NCBI GenBank assembly: GCA_024236415.1
Contig: JACKKN010000004.1
Location: 215,001-279,000 of the forward strand
Source of the DNA: Hyphomicrobiales bacterium
Lineage (GTDB): Bacteria; Pseudomonadota; Alphaproteobacteria; Rhodospirillales; JACKKN01
Direction of reading: 5' to 3'
DNA length: 64,000 nucleotides
Below the pieces are notes generated by a model. The model worked only from the letters and a program-made list of their open reading frames with translations, was not told where the DNA came from and made no database searches. Below, piece by piece: positions 49,820-57,739 of the stretch. The position numbers were made by a program, and so were the translations under genes. Numbering within the stretch: position 1 is the first letter of the stretch; each line of letters begins with the position of its first letter.

Positions 49820-50713
49820 TTATTCGGAATCCGAGGGCGGCTCGGCGCAGACCCGTTCGTAGCGGAAACGCTCCTGGATGGTGCCATTGTACTCGAACAC
49901 GTTCAGGGTCGCCTCGAAGGCGTCCCGCGTGATCTCGATGTGCGGGGTCCAGCAGCCCAGCTTCTGGTAGGTGGCGATGCAGTCGGCCAGCACCGCCTCG
50001 TCGGTCTTGGGGAAGAAGGGCTTCTCGGCGCGGGCGATCTCGGCGGCCGGAGTCTCGTTCATGTAGAGGCGCGTGCGCCGGTAGGCCCGGGTGAAGGCGC
50101 GGGCCATGTCCGACTCCAGCCAGTCGTGGGTGGCGGCCAGGCTGGAGAACGCGCAGGGGCCGACCAGCGGCCCCACCTGGGCGACGATGTGGCCGACCCC
50201 GTCGGCGACGAGCTGTTGCGGGAAGGGGCCTTGCTGCTGCACGTACTGGCCCTTGCCCTCGCGGAAGGCCTTGTCCATGGCCGCGGCGCCGCCGACGTTG
50301 ATGGCCTTGATGCGGCCGAAGTCGATCCCCGCCTTGTGGCAGGCGTACTTGAACATGGCCAGGGGCTGGCCACCGCCGAACAGGACCACCTCGGCCCCCT
50401 CCAGCTTGTTCCACGAGAAGTCGGGGTCGGCCTGGCGCCCGGTCAGGAAGAAGCCGTCCATCTCGTTGATCTGGGCGAAATGCACCGCCGAGGGGGTCTC
50501 GCCCTTGCCCAGGGGCGCGAAGGCCTGGCTGGGGGCCGACTGGACGACATGGGCGGTGCCATCCTCCAGCGCGGCGATGGCCGACACCCCGGGCGGCGAC
50601 ACGGACCACTCCGGCTCCAGGCCCTCGTCGCGCAGGAACCCGCCGCTCATGGTCGAGATCAGGGGCGAATAGAAGGCCGAGAACAGGGTGAACTGGATGC
50701 TGATCTTTTCCAT
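49820..50713 (-). CDS. NMT1/THI5-like ABC substrate-binding protein
   Basis: This 297-residue protein resembles SsuA/THI5-type binding proteins (LFSAFYSPLISTMSGGFLRDEGLEPEWSVSPPGVSAIAALEDGTAHVVQSAPS). No signal peptide is obvious at the chosen start MEKISIQF, which is unusual; an upstream ATG would add an Arg-rich stretch without a hydrophobic core. No permease or ATPase gene is nearby. It precedes the DUF3604 gene, so it may feed that enzyme's substrate. Confidence 0.8.
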   Translation of the reverse strand: MEKISIQFTLFSAFYSPLISTMSGGFLRDEGLEPEWSVSPPGVSAIAALEDGTAHVVQSAPSQAFAPLGKGETPSAVHFAQINEMDGFFLTGRQADPDFSWNKLEGAEVVLFGGGQPLAMFKYACHKAGIDFGRIKAINVGGAAAMDKAFREGKGQYVQQQGPFPQQLVADGVGHIVAQVGPLVGPCAFSSLAATHDWLESDMARAFTRAYRRTRLYMNETPAAEIARAEKPFFPKTDEAVLADCIATYQKLGCWTPHIEITRDAFEATLNVFEYNGTIQERFRYERVCAEPPSDSE

Positions 50714-50892
50714 GGCGTGTGTCCCTCCGTGTCGTCGTGTCGGGGCCATTGTTTCACGACTGGCCGCCCCCGTAACCCCCTCAGTACGACCGTTCACGGC
50801 GGGGCGCGGAAACGCCTTGGGCCGGCCCATGCGCCTGTGGCACCATGGCGCGCAACCAAGAACCGCCGTCACCGGGAGGGAAGACGATCGCC

Positions 50893-52095
50893 ATGGACTT
50901 CACCCTGTCGCCCGAGATCGAGGACTACCGCCGCCGGGTGCGCGCCTTCGTGGCCGAGCGCATCCTGCCCCTGGAGGCGGACCCGGCGTCCTACGACGCC
51001 CATGAGAACATCCGCCTCGACCTGCTGGACAAGGTGCGCGCCCGGGCCCGGGCCGAGGGGCTGTGGGCCCTGTCCATGCCCAAGGCGCGGGGCGGGGCCG
51101 ACCTGGGCCGGGTCGGCATGGCCGCCTGCTACGAGGAGATGAACCGCTCCATCTTCGGCCCCGTTTGCTTCAACGCCGCGGCCCCCGACGACGGCAACAT
51201 GTGGGTGCTGAACGCCCTGGGCACCGAGGCCCAGAAGGACAGGTGGCTGCAGCCCATCATCGACGGCCAGGCGCGCTCCTCCATCGTCATGACCGAACCC
51301 CACCCCGGCGCCGGCTCGGACCCGGCCGGCATGATGCGGACCACGGCCGAGCGGAAGGGCGACCGCTGGGTCGTCAACGGCCGCAAGTGGTTCATCACCG
51401 GCGCCGCCGAGGCCAGCCACTTCATCCTGCTGGCGCGCACCTCGGACGAGCCGCGGCGCGAGCTGACCACCTTCCTGTTCCACCGCGACACCCCGGGGTG
51501 GGAGCTGGTGCGCCGCATCCCCATCATGGGGCCCGAGGAGCACGGCGGCCATTGCGAGATGGTGTTCGACGGCCTGGAGATCCCCGACGAAGACCGCCTG
51601 CATGACGTGGGACGGGGCATGAAGGTGGTGCAGACGCGCCTGGGCACGGCGCGCCTGACCCACTGCATGCGCTGGCTGGGCATGGCCAAGCGGGCCCTGG
51701 AAATCGCCCACGACTACATTTCCGAGCGCGAGGCCTTCGGCAGCAAGCTGATCGACCGCGAGTCGGTGCAGCTGATGGTCGGCGAGGCGGCCATGGACAT
51801 CGAGATCGGGCGCCTGCTGACCATGCGCGCGGCGTGGAAGCTGGACCAGGGCGACTTCGCCCGCAAGGAGGTGTCCATGGCCAAGGTCCAGGTGGCCGAC
51901 ACCCTGCACAAGGCCATCGACACGGCGATCCAGCTGTGCGGCGCCAAGGGGTATTCCAAGGACCTGCTGCTGGAATGGATGTACCGCTATGCCCGCCAGG
52001 CGCGCCTGGCCGACGGCGCGTCGGAGGTGCACAAGATGGTCCTGTCCCGGTTCCACCGCGAACAGGGCCTGGACTTCTGGTCCTGGGGCGCGTGA
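50893..52095 (+). CDS. acyl-CoA dehydrogenase (ACAD11/LvaC-like)
   Basis: This 400-residue flavoprotein has the acyl-CoA dehydrogenase fold (MTEPHPGAGSDPAGM, RTTAERKGDRWVVNGRKWFITGA, HDYISEREAFGSKL, IQLCGAKGYSKD). In the catalytic-base region the typical Glu is not obvious, as in 4-phosphoacyl-CoA-handling homologues. It is followed at once by an APH-type phosphotransferase, a DUF6285 protein and an enoyl-CoA hydratase, as in 4-hydroxyacid (levulinate) pathways. Confidence 0.9.
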   Translation: MDFTLSPEIEDYRRRVRAFVAERILPLEADPASYDAHENIRLDLLDKVRARARAEGLWALSMPKARGGADLGRVGMAACYEEMNRSIFGPVCFNAAAPDDGNMWVLNALGTEAQKDRWLQPIIDGQARSSIVMTEPHPGAGSDPAGMMRTTAERKGDRWVVNGRKWFITGAAEASHFILLARTSDEPRRELTTFLFHRDTPGWELVRRIPIMGPEEHGGHCEMVFDGLEIPDEDRLHDVGRGMKVVQTRLGTARLTHCMRWLGMAKRALEIAHDYISEREAFGSKLIDRESVQLMVGEAAMDIEIGRLLTMRAAWKLDQGDFARKEVSMAKVQVADTLHKAIDTAIQLCGAKGYSKDLLLEWMYRYARQARLADGASEVHKMVLSRFHREQGLDFWSWGA

Positions 52096-52099
52096 GCCC

Positions 52100-53122
52100 A
52101 TGGGCCAGGGGGGCAAGGACCGGGGAGAGGACTGGCGCGGGCCCCTGGCGGCCTGGTTGACGGCGCGGGCCGGCGCCGAGGTGCGCGTCGCCGCCCTGGC
52201 CAAGCTGGCCGGCGGCGCGGTGCAGGAGAACTGGGCCCTGGACGCCGAGGTGGACGGGGCCGCCCGGCGCTGGGTCCTGCGCACGGACCCGCCGACCCGG
52301 GTCGACGCCAGCCACGGCCGGGCCGAGGAGTTTGCCCTGCTGCGCGCCGCCCACGGCGCCGGGGTGACGGTGCCCGAGCCGTTGTGGCTGTGCCCCGACG
52401 CCGGCGCCAGCCCCATCGGCAAGGCGTTCTTCGTCATGGCCCGGGTGGACGGCGTGGCCGCCGGGTTCAGGCTGGTGCGCGACGACACCCTGGGCGGCGA
52501 CCGGACCCGCCTGCTGGAACGCCTGGGCGGCGAGCTGGCGCGTATCCACGCCATCGTGCCGCCGCGCGACGACCTGGCCTTCCTGCCGCCGCCGGCCGCC
52601 GACCCGGCCCTGGCGGCGGTGGCCGAATACCGGGCCCTGCTGGACACCTTCGACACCCCGCACCCGGCGCTCGAATGGGGCCTTCGCTGGCTGCAGCGCC
52701 ACGCCCCGGCGCCGGGCGAGCGGGTGCTGACCCACCGCGACTTCCGCACCGGCAACTTCATGGTCGACGGCCACGGGTTGACCGGCATCCTGGACTGGGA
52801 GTTCGCCGCCTGGGGCGACCCCATGGAGGACCTGGGCTGGTTCTGCGCCAGGTGCTGGCGCTTCGGCGCCGACGGCAAGGAGGCCGGCGGCATCGGCGAC
52901 CGCGCGCCGTTCTACGCCGGCTACACCGCCCGGTCCGGCCGGGCCGTGGACCCGGACCTGGTGCGCTATTGGGAGGTCATGGCCCACGCCCGCTGGGCGG
53001 CCATCGCCGTGCAGCAGGGGGAACGCTTCTTCAAGGGCGGCGAGCGCAACCTGGAGGCGGCCCTGACCGGCCATGTGGTGCCCGAACTGGAATACGAGAT
53101 CCTGACCATGGTGGACGACTGA
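52100..53122 (+). CDS. APH-family phosphotransferase (LvaA/ACAD10-like)
   Basis: This 340-residue kinase-like protein has the catalytic loop THRDFRTGNFMVDG and the metal segment GILDWEFAAWGDPMEDLGWF. Relatives phosphorylate 4-hydroxyacyl-CoA in ACAD10/11 and in the bacterial lva pathway. It starts 4 bp after the dehydrogenase stop and ends 1 bp before the DUF6285 start. The substrate is inferred from this context. Confidence 0.87.
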   Translation: MGQGGKDRGEDWRGPLAAWLTARAGAEVRVAALAKLAGGAVQENWALDAEVDGAARRWVLRTDPPTRVDASHGRAEEFALLRAAHGAGVTVPEPLWLCPDAGASPIGKAFFVMARVDGVAAGFRLVRDDTLGGDRTRLLERLGGELARIHAIVPPRDDLAFLPPPAADPALAAVAEYRALLDTFDTPHPALEWGLRWLQRHAPAPGERVLTHRDFRTGNFMVDGHGLTGILDWEFAAWGDPMEDLGWFCARCWRFGADGKEAGGIGDRAPFYAGYTARSGRAVDPDLVRYWEVMAHARWAAIAVQQGERFFKGGERNLEAALTGHVVPELEYEILTMVDD

Positions 53123-53123
53123 C

Positions 53124-53510
53124 ATGCGCGACCGGCCCACGGGAGACGAACTACTGGACCTGGCCCGCGACATCCTGCGCGGCGACCTGCTGGCCCACGT
53201 TCCGGCGGACAAGAAGTACCAGGCCCTGATGGTGGCCAACGCCATGGCCATCGCGGCGCGGCAGATGCGCGCCGGCGACGGCCCGGCGCGGGACCAACTG
53301 GCGGACCTGGCGGCGCTCTATGGCGAAGCGGTTCCCGACGGCGACCCGGCGGCCGCCTGCCGGGCGCTCTACGCCCGCCTGTCCGCCGACATCCGCGCCG
53401 GCCGCTTCGACCCGGGCCGGCCGGGCCACGACGCGGCCCGCGCCCTGGTGCGCGCGCAGGCGGCCCAGAAGGTGCGCGAGAGCAACCCCAAGTACCTGGA
53501 CCGGGCCTAG
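53124..53510 (+). CDS. DUF6285 family protein (LvaB-like position)
   Basis: This 128-residue protein looks like DUF6285 (LDLARDILRGDLLAHVPADKKYQALMVANAMAIAARQMRAG, KVRESNPKYLDRA). The family accompanies acyl-CoA dehydrogenase and phosphotransferase genes. In the levulinate pathway the small protein LvaB is needed for activity of the LvaA kinase; equivalence here is inferred from size and place. Tight spacing to both neighbours implies coupled translation. Confidence 0.82.
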   Translation: MRDRPTGDELLDLARDILRGDLLAHVPADKKYQALMVANAMAIAARQMRAGDGPARDQLADLAALYGEAVPDGDPAAACRALYARLSADIRAGRFDPGRPGHDAARALVRAQAAQKVRESNPKYLDRA

Positions 53511-53516
53511 GCGGCC

Positions 53517-54278
53517 ATGGGCGCGGTCACCACCATCGAGCACCGGGGCGAGGTCACGGTCCTGACCCTGAACCGGCCGGCGGCGCGCAACGCGCTGGAC
53601 GCCGCCCTGCGGGCCGAGGTCATGGCCGCCCTGGCCGCGTTCAACGGCGACGACGCCCGCCGCGCCCTGGTCCTGACCGGGGCCGGGGACCGGGCCTTCT
53701 GCGCCGGCCAGGACCTGACCGAGGTCCGGTCCCTGGACGCCGCCGGCGCCCTGGCCTGGCAGGACGACCTGGGCGCCTATCTGGCGGCCTTCCGCGACCT
53801 GGACAAGCCCATCGTCGCCGCCGTCAACGCCGCCGCCGCCGGGGCCGGCTACTACACGGCCCTGCTGTGCGACATGCGGGTCGGGCACCCGGGCATCCGC
53901 ATGGGGCAGCCCGAGATCAACGTCGGCGTGCCCAGCATCCTGGGCACGCGGCTGATGTACCTGACCCTGGGCCACGCCACCACGGTGGACCTGACCCTGA
54001 CCGGCCGCCTGGTGGACGGCGAAGAGGCCCTGCGCCTGGGCCTGGTCAACGAGCTGGTGCCGGCGGCGCGGGTCCTGGACCGGGCCGTGGACCTGGCCAG
54101 GGAGCTGGGGGCCAAGCCGCCCCTGGCCATGAAGCTGACCAAGCAGGCCCTGCGCGAGATGACCCAGCCCCTGTTCGACGGCGCCCTGGAGACGGGCCGG
54201 CGGTTGCAGCCCGTGGCCTATGCCTCGGGCGAGCCGCAGCGGGCCATGGCCGCCTTCCTGGACCGCGACAAGGGCTGA
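53517..54278 (+). CDS. enoyl-CoA hydratase/isomerase family protein
   Basis: This 253-residue crotonase has the oxyanion segments GAGDRAFCAGQDL and AVNAAAAGAGYYTALLCDMRVG, then GQPEINVGVPS, in which Glu fits the first catalytic Glu. The second Glu position is not conserved, so it may be an isomerase or a lyase rather than a hydratase. It ends the operon with the dehydrogenase and phosphotransferase and probably acts on the product of the dehydrogenase step. Confidence 0.88.
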   Translation: MGAVTTIEHRGEVTVLTLNRPAARNALDAALRAEVMAALAAFNGDDARRALVLTGAGDRAFCAGQDLTEVRSLDAAGALAWQDDLGAYLAAFRDLDKPIVAAVNAAAAGAGYYTALLCDMRVGHPGIRMGQPEINVGVPSILGTRLMYLTLGHATTVDLTLTGRLVDGEEALRLGLVNELVPAARVLDRAVDLARELGAKPPLAMKLTKQALREMTQPLFDGALETGRRLQPVAYASGEPQRAMAAFLDRDKG

Positions 54279-54281
54279 CCG

Positions 54282-55892
54282 TCAGCGCCGGTCGCGCAGG
54301 ATCTCGCGCGCCGCGTTGCGGCCGGGCAGGGCGGTGACGCCGCCGCCGGGGTGGGCGCCGGCGCCGCACAGGTACAGGCCCGTCAGGGGCATGCGGTAGT
54401 CGGCCAGGCCCAGCAGCGGCCGGGCCGAGAACATCTGGTTCAGGCGCATGGCGCCGTGGAAGATGTCGCCCCCCACCAGGGCGAACTCGCGCTCCAGGTC
54501 CAGCGGCGTCAGCACCCGCCGCGCGATGATCGACTCGGCGAAGTTGGGGGCGAAGCGGGTGACGGCGGCGATGGCCGCGTCGGCGGCGGCCTCGCGCCGG
54601 TCGTCCCACGAGGCGCCGCCGGGCAGCTCGGGGTCGAAATGCTGGCAGAACAGGCTGGCCACGTGGCGGCCCGGCGGCGCCAGGGAGTCGTCCAGCACGC
54701 TGGGGATCAGCAGCTCGACGATGGGCGCGCGGGAGAAGCCGTGGCGCCGCGCGTCCTGGTACGCCCGGTCCATGTAGTCCAGCGACGGGGCGATGACGAT
54801 GCCGGCGCCGTGGTGGGGCTGCGGCCCGGTGCCCGGCCGGGCCGTGAAGTCGGGCAACTCGCGCAGGGCCACGTTCATGCGCAGGGTGCCCGAGGCGCAG
54901 CGGTAGCGGCCCATGCGCGCGGTCACCTGGGCGGGCAGGGCGCCGTCCGGCACCAGGTCCAGCAGCAGCAGCCGGGGGTTCACGTTGGCGGCCACCACCG
55001 GGGCCCGCACCCGGCGCCCGTCGGCCAGCTCGACGCCGGCGGCGCGGCCGTCCGCCACCAGGACCCGGGCCACCGGCGCGTCCGTTTCCAGCACCGCGCC
55101 GGCGGCCTCGGCGGCTCGGGCCATGGCCGCCGTGACGGCGCCCATGCCGCCCACGGCGTGGCCCCAGACGCCGCGCGCGCCGTCCACCTGGCCGAAGCAG
55201 TGGTGCAGCAGCACGTAGGCCGAGCCGGGCGCGAAGGGCGAGGTGTAGGTCCCGACCACGGCGTCGAAGGCGAACAGGGCCTTGACCGCGTCGTGGGCGA
55301 ACCAGCGTTCCAGGAACTCGGCGGCGCTGAGGGTGAACAGGTCCAGCAGGTCGCGCCAGGTCTCGGGGTCCTGCCGGCGCAGGGGCGCGCTGGCGCGGTA
55401 GGCGCGCCACCAGGCGGCCAGGCCGCCGCCGGCGTTGGGCGGGGTCTCCCGGGCCAGGTCGCGCAGGATGCCGGCCAGGCGGTCCAGGGTGGCCTCGTAG
55501 TCGGCCAGGCGGCCGGCGTCGCCGGGCGACAGGCGGGCCACCTCGTCGCGGGTCCGCGCCGGATCGGGGTGCAGGCACAGGGCGCCGCCGTCGTCGAGGG
55601 GCAGGAAGTTGGACATGGGCCGGCGTAGGATGCGCAGGCCGTGGCCGGCCAGGTCCAGGTCGGCCATTACCCCGGGGTCCAGCAGGCCCACTGTGTAGGC
55701 GCAGGTGGAGTTGCGGAACCCGGGGTGGAATTCCTCGGTCACCGCGGCGCCGCCCAGGATCGGGCGCCGCTCGAACAGGCGCACCCGCAGCCCCGCCCGC
55801 GCCAGGTAGGCGGCGCAGGTCAGCCCGTTGTGGCCGCCGCCGACGATGACGGCGTCGCAGGCGTCCCGTTCCCTGCCTCGGTGCTGGCCCAT
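54282..55892 (-). CDS. CrtI/PYROXD2-like FAD-dependent oxidoreductase
   Basis: This 536-residue flavoprotein has the FAD motif VIVGGGHNGLTCAAYLARAGLRVRLFERR and the C-terminal CGAGAHPGGGVTALPGRNAARE. It resembles phytoene-desaturase-like proteins of the PYROXD2 group, whose substrates are mostly unknown. No carotenoid genes are nearby. It is convergent with the enoyl-CoA hydratase gene, their stops 3 bp apart. Confidence 0.85.
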   Translation of the reverse strand: MGQHRGRERDACDAVIVGGGHNGLTCAAYLARAGLRVRLFERRPILGGAAVTEEFHPGFRNSTCAYTVGLLDPGVMADLDLAGHGLRILRRPMSNFLPLDDGGALCLHPDPARTRDEVARLSPGDAGRLADYEATLDRLAGILRDLARETPPNAGGGLAAWWRAYRASAPLRRQDPETWRDLLDLFTLSAAEFLERWFAHDAVKALFAFDAVVGTYTSPFAPGSAYVLLHHCFGQVDGARGVWGHAVGGMGAVTAAMARAAEAAGAVLETDAPVARVLVADGRAAGVELADGRRVRAPVVAANVNPRLLLLDLVPDGALPAQVTARMGRYRCASGTLRMNVALRELPDFTARPGTGPQPHHGAGIVIAPSLDYMDRAYQDARRHGFSRAPIVELLIPSVLDDSLAPPGRHVASLFCQHFDPELPGGASWDDRREAAADAAIAAVTRFAPNFAESIIARRVLTPLDLEREFALVGGDIFHGAMRLNQMFSARPLLGLADYRMPLTGLYLCGAGAHPGGGVTALPGRNAAREILRDRR

Positions 55893-56292
55893 TTCCCGGC
55901 TTCCGCGCTCCCGTCCCCGCCCGCCGCGCCGAGTGTGCCCCAGATGCCGCGGGAAATCACCCCGCGCCGGCCGGGCCGGCGTCGGCGGTTTTTACAATTT
56001 TGCCGCGATGTCCGGCGCGCGGGCCCCAGACTTCCGATCAACCAGTTGAAATCAAACAAAAATCGTCCGATGGCATGGCGTATGCATGTCACAGGGCAGC
56101 GGTGGCCCTCCCCGGGCCGTCGTCGGGACAATGGCTGGGCAGCCAGATCGCCGGAAAGGCGGCAAGTGTTGCGAAAATGAAGTAAAAAAGTCGTTTCCTG
56201 AAATAGAGTCGAAATAAAGTACAAGTAATATCATAAACGTAATCAAGTAAATAGTGCTGTTATCTGCCTATTTGTTTGATCGTAATCGGCTC
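55893..56292. other. 400-bp intergenic region before the tad genes
   Basis: The half next to the CrtI-like gene is GC-rich, and the last 150 bp turn AT-rich as expected for a promoter region of the TadE-like gene. No clear -35/-10 pair, gene or repeat stands out. Confidence 0.5.
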
Positions 56293-56907
56293 ATGTTGGA
56301 TTTGCGAAAGATGAAATCGAAGGCCCTGTTGAACCTGTTCCGCCGCTTCCGCCGCAACCGCGACGGTTCGCCCATGATCGAGTTCGCCCTGGCGGCCCCG
56401 GCCCTGTTCCTGATCGTGGCCGGCACCATGGAGCTGGGCCTGGCCATGGTCACCAACGTGCTGATGGAAAGCTCGTTGCGCGAAGCTGCGCGCTGGGGTA
56501 TCACCGGGCAGGAATTAGAGGGTGAAAGTCGCCTGGAGCACATCCTTGCCATGATCGACCGCCACACCCTGGGCCTGGTGGATATGGGCGAAGCCAAGCT
56601 GCAGATCCTCACTTACCCCGGTTTCGACCAGGTGGGCCGCGGCGAGGAGTTCGTGGACGGCAACGGCAACGGCACCTACGACGCTGGCGAGACCTTCACC
56701 GACAGCAACGGCAACGGCGGCTGGGACGCCGACATGGGCGTCGCCGGCGCCGGCGCCTCGGGCGAGGTGGTGGTGTACCGGATCCTCTACAAATGGCCCT
56801 TCTTGACCCCCCTGGTGGGCAAGCTGGTGGGCGACCAGGACGGCAAGTTGGGCCTGCGCGCCAGCGTCGCCGTGCGCAACGAGCCCTGGAACGGCGACAA
56901 GACATGA
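56293..56907 (+). CDS. TadE-like pseudopilin with EF-hand-like loops
   Basis: This 204-residue protein has a TadE-type N-terminus: a basic stretch, then GSPMIEFALAAPALFLIVAG, with the pseudopilin-like Glu and a membrane helix at about 28-55. At 122-145 it has two calcium-loop-like motifs, DGNGNGTYD and DSNGNGGWD. The ATG at 56293 is used; 56311 is also possible and neither has a clear Shine-Dalgarno. Its stop overlaps the next gene's ATG. It is probably a minor pseudopilin of the Flp/Tad pilus. Confidence 0.78.
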   Translation: MLDLRKMKSKALLNLFRRFRRNRDGSPMIEFALAAPALFLIVAGTMELGLAMVTNVLMESSLREAARWGITGQELEGESRLEHILAMIDRHTLGLVDMGEAKLQILTYPGFDQVGRGEEFVDGNGNGTYDAGETFTDSNGNGGWDADMGVAGAGASGEVVVYRILYKWPFLTPLVGKLVGDQDGKLGLRASVAVRNEPWNGDKT

Positions 56908-57476
56908 CCTGCCGCCCGGGCGCCTGGCTGGCCGCATGGGCGCGCCGGTTGCGGCGCGACGGTCGCGGCTCCATCGCCCTGGAAATGGCCCTGGCGGTGC
57001 CGATCCTGGTGGCGCTGCTGTTTTCCGGCATCGAGGTCACCCGCTACGTGCTGGTGAACCAGAAGATCGAGCGCACCTCGGCCACCATGTCCGACCTGGT
57101 GGCCCAGGCCCGCAAGCTCAGCGAAGCCCAGATCCAGTCCCTGATCGGCGCCGCCAACCATGTCATGGAGCCCTTCGACATCGCCGCCAACGGCCTGGTG
57201 GTGGTGTCGTCCATCAGCAACCACGGCAGCGGCGCCATCATCGACTGGCAGCGCACCGCCGGCGGCGGAGACGGGGTCAGCAAGTTCGGCGCCGAGGGCT
57301 CGAACCCCTCCCTGCCCAACGGGTTCGTCGTCCGCGAGGGCGAGAACGTGATCGTCACCGAGGTCTTCTACAACTACGAGCCGCTGATCGCGAAGTCGGT
57401 GTTCGAGGCCAAGACCTGCTACAACTTCGCCGTCTTCCGGCCCCGCTACACGACCCTGGACACCATCGCGCAATAG
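56904..57476 (+). CDS. second TadE/TadF-like pseudopilin
   Basis: This 190-residue protein has the basic lead and helix GSIALEMALAVPILVALLFSGIEVTRYVLVNQKIERTSATMSDLV typical of TadE/TadF. The periplasmic part includes a single Cys (KTCYNFAVF). Its ATG overlaps the upstream stop (ATGA). It probably forms a heterodimer or minor pilin complex with its partner. Confidence 0.83.
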   Translation: MTCRPGAWLAAWARRLRRDGRGSIALEMALAVPILVALLFSGIEVTRYVLVNQKIERTSATMSDLVAQARKLSEAQIQSLIGAANHVMEPFDIAANGLVVVSSISNHGSGAIIDWQRTAGGGDGVSKFGAEGSNPSLPNGFVVREGENVIVTEVFYNYEPLIAKSVFEAKTCYNFAVFRPRYTTLDTIAQ

Positions 57477-57496
57477 CGGCGCCGGCGAAAAAAAGA

Positions 57497-57519
57497 GGGC
57501 CGCGTGGATGGCGCGGCCC
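57497..57519. other. 8-bp hairpin after the tadE/F pair
   Basis: Arms GGGCCGCG and CGCGGCCC enclose a 7-base loop, 20 bp past the stop codon. It has no T-tract. Confidence 0.5.
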
Positions 57520-57548
57520 GAAGCTCTTGAGGGTATGTCGAGCAGATG

Positions 57549-57572
57549 GCCGGGCCCGGTAACGGGCCCGGC
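57549..57572. other. 10-bp hairpin closed by a GTAA tetraloop
   Basis: Perfect 10-base arms GCCGGGCCCG and CGGGCCCGGC enclose GTAA, a GNRA-type tetraloop in RNA. It lies in the convergent region between the tadE/F pair and tadG, and may stop or stabilise transcripts from either side. Confidence 0.6.
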
Positions 57573-57739
57573 GGTCGTTTGCAGGGTTCCGTGGGTTCGC
57601 GGCCGCACTCTCCCGATTGGCGTGAACGGAAACGGTCCCCGTTCTCTTTCTTGATCCGGCTCCTTCCAGGTCCGGTGAATACCATGCCGCCGCCGCCGCC
57701 CCGGGGGCGCCGCCGGGCGCCCGCCGGCGCGGCCCGCCG

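Noticed and set aside
49692..50609. Upstream extension of the DUF3604 frame
   Set aside because: It overlaps the binding-protein gene in another frame and has no family similarity; a good ribosome-binding site supports the start at 49691.
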